A stretch of DNA of 32,951 bases from CAZEIW01 sp964512305 (GCA_964512305.1 CAZEIW010000168.1:1-32951); one strand, 5' to 3'. Counted from the stretch's first letter, positions 7,773 through 15,678 are shown. Notes: a model not told the origin generated them from the letters alone. Numbers and translations: made by a program.

Positions 7773-9664
7773 CGGGCTACCGCGAATTCCACCGCCGGTC
7801 GATCGAGGAGCCGGAGGCCTTCTGGGGCGAGCAGGCCGCGCTGATCGACTGGCGCACGCCGTTCGCGCGCGTGCTCGACTACTCGCACCCGCCGTTCGCA
7901 CGCTGGTTCGTCGGAGGAACGACCAACCTGTGCCACAACGCGATCGATCGCCACCTGCCGGCGCGCGCCGCGCAGGCCGCCCTGATCTACGTGTCGACCG
8001 AAGTCGGGCTCGAGCGCAGCTACACGTTCGCCGAGCTGCATCGCGAGGTCAATGCCTTCGCCGGCATGCTGCGCGGGCTCGGGGTCGGCCGCGGGGATCG
8101 GGTGCTGATCTACATGCCGATGGTTCCCGAGGCGGCGTTCGCGATGCTCGCGTGCGTGCGGATCGGCGCGATCCACTCGGTCGTGTTCGGCGGCTTCGCC
8201 TCGCACAGCCTGGCGACCCGCATCGACGACGCGCGCCCGGCGGCGATCGTGTCCGCCGACGCCGGCTCGCGCGCCGGCAAGGTCGTGGCGTACAAGGGAT
8301 TGCTCGACGAGGCGATCGCGGCGTCGCGCTTCCCCCCGCGCCACGTGATCCTGGTCGATCGCGGCCTGGCGCCGATGACACGCGTGCCGGGGCGCGACCT
8401 CGACTACGCCGCGCTGCGCGCCGCCCACCTCGGCGACCAGATCGCATGCGAGTGGCTCGAGGCCGGCGAGCCCTCGTACGTGCTGTACACGTCGGGAACG
8501 ACGGGCATGCCCAAGGGTGTGCAGCGCGACACCGGCGGCCACGCGGTGGCGCTGGCCGCCTCGATCAGGCACGTGTTCTGCGGCAATCCCGGCGAGACCT
8601 ATTTCGCGACCAGCGACATCGGCTGGGTGGTCGGCCACAGCTACATCATCTACGGCCCTCTTCTCGCGGGCATGTCGACGATCCTGTACGAGGGAACCCC
8701 GCTTCGCCCGGATGGCGCGGTCTGGTGGAGCATCGTCGAGAAGTACCGCGTTAGCGTGATGTTCTCGGCGCCGACCGCGATCCGGGTGCTGAAGAAGCAG
8801 GATCCGGCGCTGCTCAAGCGCCACGACCTGTCCTCGCTGCGCACCTTGTTCCTCGCCGGCGAGCCGCTCGACGAGCCGACCGCACGCTGGATCGCCGAAG
8901 GCCTCGGCAAACCGGTGGTCGACAACTACTGGCAGACCGAGACGGGCTGGCCCATCCTCGCCATTCCGCGCGGCGTCGAGGCGCTGCCCTCGAAGTTCGG
9001 CAGTCCGGGCGTTCCCTGCTACGGCTATGACGTCAGGCTGTACGACGAGAACACCGGCGCGGAGGTCGGCAACAACCAGAAGGGCGTGGTCGCGATACAG
9101 GGGCCGTTGCCGCCCGGTTGCATGACCACCGTCTGGGGCGACGACGAGCGCTTCGTGACGACCTACTGGCGCAGCGTGCCGGCGCGGATGGTCTACTCCA
9201 CGTTCGATTGGGGCATCCGCGACGACGACGGCTACTTCTTCATCCTCGGTCGCACCGACGACGTGATCAACGTCGCCGGCCACCGGCTCGGCACGCGCGA
9301 GATCGAGGAGTCGATCAGCTCGCATCCGGCGATCGCCGAGGTGGCGGTGGTCGGCGTCGCCGATGCCCTGAAGGGCCAGGTCGCGATGGCGGTGGCCGTG
9401 GTTCGCGATCCCGCCTCGATCGCCACGCCCTCGCAGCGCCTGGCGCTCGAAGGCGACGTGATGAAGACGGTCGACGGCCAGCTGGGGGCGGTGGCGCGCC
9501 CGGCCCGCGTGCTGTTCGTCTCCGCCCTGCCGAAGACGCGCTCGGGCAAGCTGCTGCGTCGTTCGATCCAGGCGGTCTGCGAAGGGCGCGACCCGGGCGA
9601 CCTGACCACGATCGAGGACCCCGGCGCGCTCGAGCAGGTGCGCGCCGCGGCCGCCGGAAAGTAG
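7769..9664 (+). CDS. prpE: Propionyl-CoA synthetase (AMP-forming)
   Basis: This 631-residue acyl-adenylating enzyme converts propionate, ATP and CoA to propionyl-CoA. The N-terminus (YREFHRRSIEEPEAFW, then GGTTNLCHNAIDRHL) is typical of PrpE rather than acetyl-CoA synthetase Acs, and the length matches PrpE (about 628). Core motifs are YTSGTTGMPKGV (phosphate-binding loop), YWQTETGWPI, DWGIRDDDGYFFILGRTDD and the hinge that follows. The catalytic lysine is K594 in PKTRSGKLLRR, the residue that Gcn5-type enzymes acylate in this family. The GTG start at 7769 overlaps the upstream response-regulator stop and has a GAGGGGG Shine-Dalgarno. No 2-methylcitrate-cycle genes (prpB, prpC, prpD) are adjacent, so the link here is with the regulator. 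Activity on acetate or other short acids is possible. Confidence 0.93.
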   Translation: MTGYREFHRRSIEEPEAFWGEQAALIDWRTPFARVLDYSHPPFARWFVGGTTNLCHNAIDRHLPARAAQAALIYVSTEVGLERSYTFAELHREVNAFAGMLRGLGVGRGDRVLIYMPMVPEAAFAMLACVRIGAIHSVVFGGFASHSLATRIDDARPAAIVSADAGSRAGKVVAYKGLLDEAIAASRFPPRHVILVDRGLAPMTRVPGRDLDYAALRAAHLGDQIACEWLEAGEPSYVLYTSGTTGMPKGVQRDTGGHAVALAASIRHVFCGNPGETYFATSDIGWVVGHSYIIYGPLLAGMSTILYEGTPLRPDGAVWWSIVEKYRVSVMFSAPTAIRVLKKQDPALLKRHDLSSLRTLFLAGEPLDEPTARWIAEGLGKPVVDNYWQTETGWPILAIPRGVEALPSKFGSPGVPCYGYDVRLYDENTGAEVGNNQKGVVAIQGPLPPGCMTTVWGDDERFVTTYWRSVPARMVYSTFDWGIRDDDGYFFILGRTDDVINVAGHRLGTREIEESISSHPAIAEVAVVGVADALKGQVAMAVAVVRDPASIATPSQRLALEGDVMKTVDGQLGAVARPARVLFVSALPKTRSGKLLRRSIQAVCEGRDPGDLTTIEDPGALEQVRAAAAGK

Positions 9665-9704
9665 GTCCCGCGCCCGCCCGGGCAGCGGTCCACCCGGTCC
9701 GGCA

Positions 9705-10451
9705 ATGGACATGACGCCGAGCTACGTCGCGTCGGCGCTGCTGCTGCCGCCAACGCTGCTGCTGCTGCTCGCGCTCGCGGCGCTGGCGCTGATGCGCCGG
9801 CGGCGGCGCCTCGGCGCCGCGCTGTGCGCGCTGTGCCTCGTGGCCACGCTGGCGCTGTCCACGCGCGCGGTCGCCGACGTGCTGCTGCGGTCGCTCGAGC
9901 CGCCGCCGCTGCAGGCGCCGGAGCGTGCCGGCGCGCAGGCGATCGTCGTGCTGGGCAGCGGACGCAACCTCGGCGCGCCCGAGTACGGGGGCGAGACCGT
10001 CAGCGGCAGCACGCTCGAGAATGTCCGCTACGGCGCGCGTCTGGCCCGCGCAACCGGCCTGCCGCTGCTCGTGACCGGCGGGCGGCCGACCGGGGGCAGC
10101 CAGAGCGAAGCGCAGCTCATGCGCGGCATCCTGGAGCGGGAGTTCGGCCTGCCGGTACGCTGGGTCGACCCGGCCGCCGACACAACGCGCGACAACGCCC
10201 TCAACAGCGCCGCGCTGCTCGCCCCGAGCGGCGTCGAGCGCGTGCTGCTGGTGACCGCGGCGGCGAAGATGCCGCGCGCCGCGGCCGCCTTCGAGCGCGC
10301 CGGCCTGCACGTGATCGCCGCTCCGACCAGCTACGCCGGGCAGCACGCCTGGCAGCCGACGCACCTGATCCCGAGCGCGGAGAGCCTGCCGCTCACCTAT
10401 CTCGCGCTGCGCGAATGGGCCGCGATCGTGTGGTATCGGTTGCGGGGCTGA
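9705..10451 (+). CDS. YdcF/ElyC/SanA-family (DUF218) membrane protein
   Basis: The protein has 248 residues. Two hydrophobic segments (about 6-30 and 37-57) flank an Arg-rich RRRRR stretch that should be cytoplasmic. A DUF218 domain follows: AIVVLGSGRNLG, GSTLENVRYGARLARATGLP, LLVTGGRP, SQSEAQLMRGILEREFG, and then TTRDNALNSAALL. Family members such as ElyC and SanA act on envelope integrity at the inner membrane, perhaps in lipid-carrier metabolism, but the reaction is not settled. It starts 40 bp after prpE on the same strand, so read-through is possible. The ATG at 9705 is weakly supported, and a second in-frame ATG lies at 9711. Confidence 0.85.
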   Translation: MDMTPSYVASALLLPPTLLLLLALAALALMRRRRRLGAALCALCLVATLALSTRAVADVLLRSLEPPPLQAPERAGAQAIVVLGSGRNLGAPEYGGETVSGSTLENVRYGARLARATGLPLLVTGGRPTGGSQSEAQLMRGILEREFGLPVRWVDPAADTTRDNALNSAALLAPSGVERVLLVTAAAKMPRAAAAFERAGLHVIAAPTSYAGQHAWQPTHLIPSAESLPLTYLALREWAAIVWYRLRG

Positions 10452-10475
10452 TGTGATTCCGGGCGTTTCGAACCG

Positions 10476-10500
10476 CTCTCCTGCGCTCCGTGCGGGAGAG
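10476..10500. terminator. Hairpin downstream of the YdcF-like gene
   Basis: CTCTCC (10476-10481) and GGAGAG (10495-10500) form a six-pair stem around a 13-base GC-rich loop, 25 bp after the YdcF-like stop codon. No T-run follows, so intrinsic termination would be weak. It separates the prpE/YdcF group from the next gene pair and may mark a transcript end. Confidence 0.3.
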
Positions 10501-10588
10501 GGGATTTGCGCACTGCTGGCGGCCGCCGAAGTCGGCGTTTACCATGTGCCGATTCGACGAAGCGGGAACGGACAGCGAGGAGCGCCCG

Positions 10589-10996
10589 ATGCTGACGAAG
10601 AAGGCCCTGGGCCTGCAGGACGTGAAGGCGATCGCCGCGGCGGCGGAGGCCGAAGCGGCGAAGAACAACTGGGCGGTGACGATCGCCATCGTCGACGACG
10701 GCGGGCACCTGCTGTGGCTGCAGCGGCTCGACGGCGCACCGCCGAGCTCGGCCTACATCGGACCGGAGAAGGCGCGCACGGCGGCACTCGGCCGGCGCGA
10801 GACCAAGCAGTACGAAGACATCATCAACCAGGGCAGGTGGGCGTTCCTGTCGGTGCCGGTGCTGCAGGGGATGCTCGAGGGCGGCGTGCCGATCGTGCTC
10901 GACGGCCAGACCCTCGGTGCGATCGGCGTTTCCGGAGTCAAGTCGACCGAGGACGCCCAGGTCGCGCGCGCCGGGATCGCCGCGCTGCGCCCATGA
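10589..10996 (+). CDS. GlcG/HbpS-family heme-binding-type protein
   Basis: This compact 135-residue GlcG/HbpS (DUF336) protein carries the family segments TIAIVDDGGHLLWLQRLDGA, SAYIGPEKARTAALGRRET, and GGVPIVLDGQTLGAIGVSG ending in a Thr-Glu-Asp turn. Relatives include HbpS, which binds heme or iron and signals redox stress, and GlcG of glycolate operons; many are of unknown function. The ATG at 10589 has GAGGAG upstream and starts the conserved region. A longer in-frame start would add 33 unrelated residues. There is no signal peptide from this start, so it should be cytoplasmic. Its stop codon overlaps the ATG of the Lrp-type regulator (ATGA), so the two proteins are probably made together and may act in one response. 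Confidence 0.85.
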   Translation: MLTKKALGLQDVKAIAAAAEAEAAKNNWAVTIAIVDDGGHLLWLQRLDGAPPSSAYIGPEKARTAALGRRETKQYEDIINQGRWAFLSVPVLQGMLEGGVPIVLDGQTLGAIGVSGVKSTEDAQVARAGIAALRP

Positions 10997-11460
10997 AGGA
11001 TCTCGATCACATCGACCGCCGAATCCTCGAATTGCTGCAGCGCGATGGCAGGATGACCAATCAGGCGCTGTCGAACCAGATCGCGCTCAGCCCGCGCGCC
11101 TGCCTGGACCGCGTGCGCCGCCTGGAGCGCGGCGGCGTGATTACCGGTTACATGGCGCTGCTCGAGCCGCGCCGGATCGGCGCCTCGATGACGGTCGTGG
11201 TGGAGGTCTCGTTGCGCGACCAGTCGGCCGCCACCCATGCGCGCTTCGAGGCGCGGATGCGCAGCTGCAACGAAGTGATCGAATGCTTCCTGGTGTCCGG
11301 CCAGTGCGACTACGTGCTGCGCCTGGCCTGCGAAAGTCTCGACCACTACCGCGAACTGACCAACGGCTGGACCGACGACCCGACGCTCGGCATCGAGCGC
11401 ATCGCCTCGAAGCCGGAGCTGCAGACCGTCAAGCCGTTCCGCGGCTATCCGCTGCGCTGA
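10993..11460 (+). CDS. Lrp/AsnC-family transcriptional regulator
   Basis: The 155-residue protein has a winged HTH at about 5-60 (LDHIDRRILELLQRDGRMTN, then ALSNQIALSPRACLDRVRRL). An effector-binding RAM domain follows at about 68-145, including EVIECFLVSGQCDYVLRL. Lrp/AsnC proteins form octamers and sense amino acids or related small molecules. The ATG overlaps the upstream GlcG-type stop codon by four bases. At its 3' end it overlaps the convergent HD-domain gene by 16 bp. The ligand and targets cannot be read from sequence. The arginine/ornithine fusion gene about 1 kb downstream is a conceivable target for an amino-acid-responsive regulator, but nothing in the sequence proves this. Confidence 0.93.
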   Translation: MKDLDHIDRRILELLQRDGRMTNQALSNQIALSPRACLDRVRRLERGGVITGYMALLEPRRIGASMTVVVEVSLRDQSAATHARFEARMRSCNEVIECFLVSGQCDYVLRLACESLDHYRELTNGWTDDPTLGIERIASKPELQTVKPFRGYPLR

Positions 11461-12107
11461 GCCGGAAGCTCGAGGCCCAGCGCCGTTCGCAGGTTCGTGC
11501 GCGCCTGCGACTCGAGCCTGGCCCGGAACGGCGCGGCATGGAAGATCTGCTCCCGCTCCAGCAGGCGGCCGTAGAACGCGCGGCGCAGCCGCTCGAAGAA
11601 CGCCCACGCCCCGGCGTCGTCCGCGACGCCGATCAGCGGCCGTTGCTCGTCGAACAACTGGCGGGAGTAGTGCTCGAAGCGCGGCCGCGGAACGCCGAGG
11701 CGCACGAGGTCCAGATCCTGCACCAGCACCGACTCGGGGCTGCTGGGAACATGCTCGATCGTGTCGAGGATGATCGAGTACGCGCTGTCCACCGCCGACC
11801 GCTCGACGCCTACGGCATACACCCGCAGCAGCTGCGCGGACAGCGATTCGTTGATCCCGCGCGCGGCGCCGGGCACGTAGATCGCGTCGTGGAACAGGAT
11901 CGCGAGCGACTGCGCCACCGACGGCCGCAAGCCGGCCTCCGCGGCCGCGTCGAACATCTCGTACACGTGCTGGCGGTCGTGGTAGTGGCGGTGCGGCTCG
12001 TCGTAGAACGACAGCACCTGCGCGATTCGCTCGACGGAGTATCCGGCGGCCGGCAGCGACGCGAGGCCGGGCCGGGTGGCGGAAAGAACGGGGGGAAGAA
12101 CGGACAT
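11445..12107 (-). CDS. HD-domain metal-dependent phosphohydrolase-like protein
   Basis: The 220-residue protein resembles the uncharacterised 'predicted metal-dependent HD superfamily phosphohydrolase' group (COG4339 type). Visible metal-binding motifs are HYHDRQHVYEMF (H43 and H47 are candidates) and the HD pair H73-D74 in ILFHDAIYVPG; a possible third acidic ligand lies in the later LVQDLDLVRLG. Substrates of this subgroup are not known. The ATG at 12107 begins the conserved N-terminal half. Upstream in-frame extensions run through AT-rich sequence with T-runs that does not look coding. The last 16 bases overlap the 3' end of the Lrp-type gene on the other strand, so transcription from both sides collides here. 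Confidence 0.8.
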   Translation of the reverse strand: MSVLPPVLSATRPGLASLPAAGYSVERIAQVLSFYDEPHRHYHDRQHVYEMFDAAAEAGLRPSVAQSLAILFHDAIYVPGAARGINESLSAQLLRVYAVGVERSAVDSAYSIILDTIEHVPSSPESVLVQDLDLVRLGVPRPRFEHYSRQLFDEQRPLIGVADDAGAWAFFERLRRAFYGRLLEREQIFHAAPFRARLESQARTNLRTALGLELPAQRSG

Positions 12108-12430
12108 GGCCTCGCCGGAGAAACTGACATGGGCATCGCATGCTAGATCGCCGCACGCGCCAAGCCAACGGGAAGATTCGGCCATTTCGCCCCGGGGAAG
12201 CCGCGTTTTTGAGGGTTCCGTTTTTCCTACGCAGAGTTCCCGTAGGGGCTCTCCCCGCACCGGCCGTGGCCCGCTGCCGATTCGGCAGTGGTGCGTCTGC
12301 GGTGCCGCCGACTGTGAAATCAACGTGCGCAAAATCGTCCGCCGATGAATCCCGCCGTCACTAGACTGAATTCACCGCGCATGCAAGCGGGATCGCCCCG
12401 CCGCGCCCGACACAGTCACGGTTGCCGAAA
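12108..12430. other. 323-bp divergent intergenic region
   Basis: This stretch separates the HD-domain gene (minus) from the fusion gene (plus) and should hold both promoters. It has the lowest GC of the area, including two GTTTTT runs (12205-12210 and 12220-12225) and an inverted repeat at 12226-12246. A TAGACT -10-like box at 12362-12367 has no good -35 at standard spacing. I see no convincing gene: short open frames here lack Shine-Dalgarno sequences and family similarity. Confidence 0.6.
12226..12246. promoter_or_regulatory. Inverted repeat CCTACG-N9-CGTAGG (candidate operator)
   Basis: Perfect six-base arms, CCTACG (12226-12231) and CGTAGG (12241-12246), are separated by nine bases. The spacing and TACG/CGTA cores resemble binding sites of dimeric NarL/LuxR-type helix-turn-helix regulators; this is an inference. 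The site lies about 185 bp upstream of the fusion gene and 119 bp upstream of the divergent HD-domain gene. It could instead be a small hairpin. Confidence 0.35.
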
Positions 12431-14662
12431 ATGTCCAAGCCCTCCCCCGAATCCCTGCAAGCGATCGCGCTCGAGCGCCGGGTCGCAGCCCCCAACTACC
12501 AGCCGCTTCCGGTCGTGCTGCAGCGCGCCGGCGGCGAATGGCTGTACGACGTCGACGGCCGGCGCTACCTGGATTTCATGAGCGCATATTCGGCGGTCAG
12601 CCACGGCCATGCCCATCCGCGCCTGGTCCGCGCCCTCACCGAGCAGGCGCAGCGCGTCGCGGTGACCTCGCGCGCCTACCACACGTCGGCGCTGGGCCCG
12701 TTCCTTGCCCGCCTGACCTCCCTCACCGGCCTCGACAAGGCCCTGCCCTCGAGCGGCGGCGCCGAAGCGGTCGAAACCGCGATCAAGGCGGCGCGGCGCT
12801 GGGGCTATCGCGTCAAGGGCATCGCGCCAGATCGCGCCAATATCGTCGTCGCGCGCGGCAACTTCCACGGCCGCACAACGACGATCGTCGGATTTTCCTC
12901 CGAACCGGCCTACCGCGACGGCTTCGGACCGTTCGCCCCCGGGTTCCGCCACTTCGATTTCGGCGACCCCGCTTCGCTCGCCGCCGCGATCGACGACAAC
13001 ACCTGCGCGGTCCTGATCGAACCGATCCAGGGCGAGGCGGGCATCATCGTGCCGCCGGACGGCTTCCTGCGCGCCGCGCGCGAATTGTGCGACCGCCACC
13101 GCGTGCTGCTGATCCTGGATGAGATCCAGTCCGGCCTCGGCCGCACCGGGCGCTGGTTCGCTTTCCAGCACGAGGGCATTGTTCCCGACGGCGTGATCCT
13201 CGGCAAGGCGCTCGGTGGCGGGCTGCTGCCTGTCAGCTGCTTCGTCGCCACGAGCGAAGTGATGGATCAGTTCGAGCCGGGCAGTCACGGCTCCACCTTC
13301 GGCGGCAACCCGCTGGCGGCGGCGGTCGGTCTGGAGGCCCTGAACGTGATCGAGGACGAAGGGCTGGTCGGACGCAGCGCCGCGCTCGGCCGTCACATGC
13401 TCGAGCGCCTGCGGGCCCTCGACAGCGGCCTGGTGCGCGAAGTGCGCGGGCGCGGCCTGTGGGCCGGCGTCGAGCTGGACGCCGACGCGGTCAGCACGCG
13501 TTCGGTGGTCGAGCGGATGGCGGAGCACGGCGTGCTGACCAAGGACACGCACGCCACCGTGATCCGGATCGCGCCGCCGCTGACGATCTCGCGCGAGGCG
13601 CTCGACTGGGGCATCGATGTGCTCGCCCGCTGCCTGCACGAATTCGAGCCGATCGCCGCGTCCGTGCCGGGCCGCAGCCGGGAGCGCCGCCACCGCCATT
13701 CGCCGGTGCCCGCGACCGGTGCGGCCGGCGACGCGGCGGCCGCCGCGCGCCCGCGCGCGCAGCTCATGATGTGCGCGCCGGACCATTTCGAGGTCAGCTA
13801 CCGCATCAATCCCTGGATGGAACCCGCCCACTGGGCGGCGTCGTCCGCGCGCCTCGTCGGCGAGTCCCGCACCGCCTGGCTGGCGCTGAAGGCGGCCTAC
13901 GAGCGCCTCGGTGCGCAGATCGAGCTGCAGCCGGCGCAACCCGGCCTGCCCGACCTGGTGTTCACGGCCAACGCGGGGCTCGTGCTCGACCGCAGGGCGC
14001 TGGTATCGCGCTTCAAGTGCGAGCCGCGCCAGGGCGAGGCCGCGGTCGATCGCGCGTTCTTCGAGCAGCTGCGCGCGCGCGGCGCGATCGACGCGGTCGT
14101 CGACACGCCGGCCGGACTGTGCTTCGAGGGCGCCGGCGATGCGATCTGGGATGCCACGCGCGGCGTGATCTGGTGCGGCTGGGGTCAGCGCTCGGACCGC
14201 GAAATGGCGCAGGTCATCGAGGCCACGTTCGGAGCCCCCGCGATCGCGCTGGAACTGGTCGATCCGCGCTTCTACCACCTGGACACCTGCATGTGCGTGC
14301 TCGAGCGGGGCGACGTCGTGATCTACCCGCCGGCCTTCTCGCCGGCGGCGCTCGCGACGCTCGAGGAGCTGGTCGGCCGCGAGCGCCTGATCGTGGCCGC
14401 GGCCGAGGACGCGCTGCACCTCGCGGTGAACTCGGTCTGCCTCGGTAGCGACGTCGTGCTCGGGCACGCGTCGCCGGCGCTGCGCGCGCAGCTCGCCGCG
14501 CGCGGCTATCGCGCGCACGTGGTGCCGCTCGATGCCTTCAACCGCTCCGGCGGCGCCGCCTACTGCCTGACGCTGCGGCTCGACCTGTCGACGCGGACGG
14601 CGCCGCGGTTCGACCTCGACCCCGGTCCGCGCGAGAGCGCCGAACTGCGCGTGGCCGCCTGA
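12431..14662 (+). CDS. Ornithine aminotransferase fused to ArgZ-like arginine dihydrolase domain
   Basis: The 743-residue protein has two enzyme domains. Residues 1 to about 410 are a class III PLP aminotransferase of ornithine-aminotransferase type: SAYSAVSHGHAHPRL, LPSSGGAEAVETAIKAARRW, LILDEIQSGLGRTGRW, PLP lysine K259 in GKALGGGLLPVS, and HGSTFGGNPLAAAV. An Arg/Ala/Pro-rich linker (about 411-444) follows. Residues 445 to about 730 are a guanidino-group-modifying domain closest to cyanobacterial ArgZ/AgrE: LMMCAPDHF, N460 in YRINPWME, N514 in PDLVFTANAG, E566 and D570 in CFEGAGDA, H616 in FYHLDTC, and nucleophile C712 in SGGAAYCLTLRLDL. Predicted chemistry is arginine to ornithine plus ammonia and CO2, then ornithine to glutamate 5-semialdehyde. 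In AgrE the same dihydrolase domain is joined to ornithine cyclodeaminase instead. An alternative for the C-terminal domain is dimethylargininase or arginine deiminase. The ATG at 12431 has only a weak Shine-Dalgarno. Only 15 bp separate its end from the convergent crotonase gene. Confidence 0.88.
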   Translation: MSKPSPESLQAIALERRVAAPNYQPLPVVLQRAGGEWLYDVDGRRYLDFMSAYSAVSHGHAHPRLVRALTEQAQRVAVTSRAYHTSALGPFLARLTSLTGLDKALPSSGGAEAVETAIKAARRWGYRVKGIAPDRANIVVARGNFHGRTTTIVGFSSEPAYRDGFGPFAPGFRHFDFGDPASLAAAIDDNTCAVLIEPIQGEAGIIVPPDGFLRAARELCDRHRVLLILDEIQSGLGRTGRWFAFQHEGIVPDGVILGKALGGGLLPVSCFVATSEVMDQFEPGSHGSTFGGNPLAAAVGLEALNVIEDEGLVGRSAALGRHMLERLRALDSGLVREVRGRGLWAGVELDADAVSTRSVVERMAEHGVLTKDTHATVIRIAPPLTISREALDWGIDVLARCLHEFEPIAASVPGRSRERRHRHSPVPATGAAGDAAAAARPRAQLMMCAPDHFEVSYRINPWMEPAHWAASSARLVGESRTAWLALKAAYERLGAQIELQPAQPGLPDLVFTANAGLVLDRRALVSRFKCEPRQGEAAVDRAFFEQLRARGAIDAVVDTPAGLCFEGAGDAIWDATRGVIWCGWGQRSDREMAQVIEATFGAPAIALELVDPRFYHLDTCMCVLERGDVVIYPPAFSPAALATLEELVGRERLIVAAAEDALHLAVNSVCLGSDVVLGHASPALRAQLAARGYRAHVVPLDAFNRSGGAAYCLTLRLDLSTRTAPRFDLDPGPRESAELRVAA

Positions 14663-14677
14663 GGCCGCCGGCCGGGC

Positions 14678-15490
14678 TCAGCCGCGCGGCGGCTGGGCCC
14701 AGTTCGGCGGGCGCTTGGCGATGAAGGCGTCGACGCCCTCCTGGGCCGACGCGTCGACCATGTTGCAGGCCATTGTCTGGCCCGCCAGCTGGTAGGCGGC
14801 GTCGATACCCATCTCGACCTGGCGGTAGAACATCGCCTTGCCCATCGCGATCGCCGACGCCGGCTTGGCGACGATCGAGGCGGTCAGCGATTCGATCTCG
14901 GCGTCGAGGCGGTCGTCGTCGACCACGCGGTTGACCAGTCCGCGCGCCATCGCGGTGGCCGCGTCGATGAAATCGCCGGTGACCAGCATCTCGAACGCCT
15001 GCTTGCGGCCGACGTTGCGCGCCAGCGGGACCGAGGGCGTCGAGCAGAACAATCCCACGTTGATGCCCGACACCGCGAAGCGCGCCCCACGGGCGGCGAC
15101 CGCGAGGTCGCACATCGCGACCAGCTGGCATCCGGCGGCGGTGGCGATCCCTTGCACGCGCGCGATCACCGGCTGCGGCATGGACTGGATCCGCATCATG
15201 ACCCTGCCGCACTCGGCGAACAGCCACTGGTAATAGTCGAGCCGCGGGTTCGCCCTCATCTGCTTCAGGTCGTGGCCGGCGCAGAATGCCTTGCCGGCGC
15301 CGCCGAGCACGACCGCGCGCGCGGCCGGATCGGCGGCGATGCGGTCGAGGGTCTGCGCGAGCGCGGCCAGCATCTCCTCCGACAGCGAGTTGAACTGCTG
15401 CGGCCGGTTGAGGGTCAGGTGCGCGACGCCGCCGACGCGCCGTTCGACAACCAGCGGTTCGAGGCGCGACGAGTCGGTGGGAGCGTTCAT
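14678..15490 (-). CDS. Enoyl-CoA hydratase/isomerase-family protein, ECHDC3-like
   Basis: The 270-residue crotonase-fold protein has FCAGHDLKQM (oxyanion-hole loop, about 69-78) and GIATAAGCQLVAMCDLAVAA (114-133), followed by FAVSGINVGLFCSTPSVPLA. The order and wording match vertebrate ECHDC3. The two glutamates that perform hydration in classical enoyl-CoA hydratase are replaced: Q122 in GCQL and G142 in SGINVG. Classical hydratase activity is therefore doubtful; another acyl-CoA reaction or a non-catalytic role is possible. The ATG at 15490 has AAGGAG seven bases upstream. It is convergent with the fusion gene and divergent from the TRAP operon across 188 bp, where I find no clear promoter on either strand beyond a TATATT box at 15597-15602 lacking a -35. 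Confidence 0.88.
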   Translation of the reverse strand: MNAPTDSSRLEPLVVERRVGGVAHLTLNRPQQFNSLSEEMLAALAQTLDRIAADPAARAVVLGGAGKAFCAGHDLKQMRANPRLDYYQWLFAECGRVMMRIQSMPQPVIARVQGIATAAGCQLVAMCDLAVAARGARFAVSGINVGLFCSTPSVPLARNVGRKQAFEMLVTGDFIDAATAMARGLVNRVVDDDRLDAEIESLTASIVAKPASAIAMGKAMFYRQVEMGIDAAYQLAGQTMACNMVDASAQEGVDAFIAKRPPNWAQPPRG

Positions 15491-15678
15491 CCGCAACTCC
15501 TTGAGCGGCCTGCCGATGTAAAAACTGCCACTATCCCCGGCCGGGCCGGAATGCGACACTTTGCATCAGATCAAGGCCACGATACCGGAGCAGGGATATA
15601 TTCGCCAACCGCCGGCTTTGCCGCGCGTCGAGGGCGGTGCCACCCGGATGCCGCCCCACCCCTGACAAGGAGATCTAG

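Noticed and set aside
7691..9712. Long minus-strand open frame opposite prpE
   Set aside because: The composition is Arg/Asp/His-rich without motifs; prpE on the plus strand is complete with a good start.
12416..14518. Long minus-strand open frame opposite the fusion gene
   Set aside because: It lacks domain similarity, and both catalytic domains read cleanly on the plus strand.
15551..15566. Sigma54-type promoter ahead of the TRAP operon
   Set aside because: TTGCAT is present, but the required GG is not at the -24 position.
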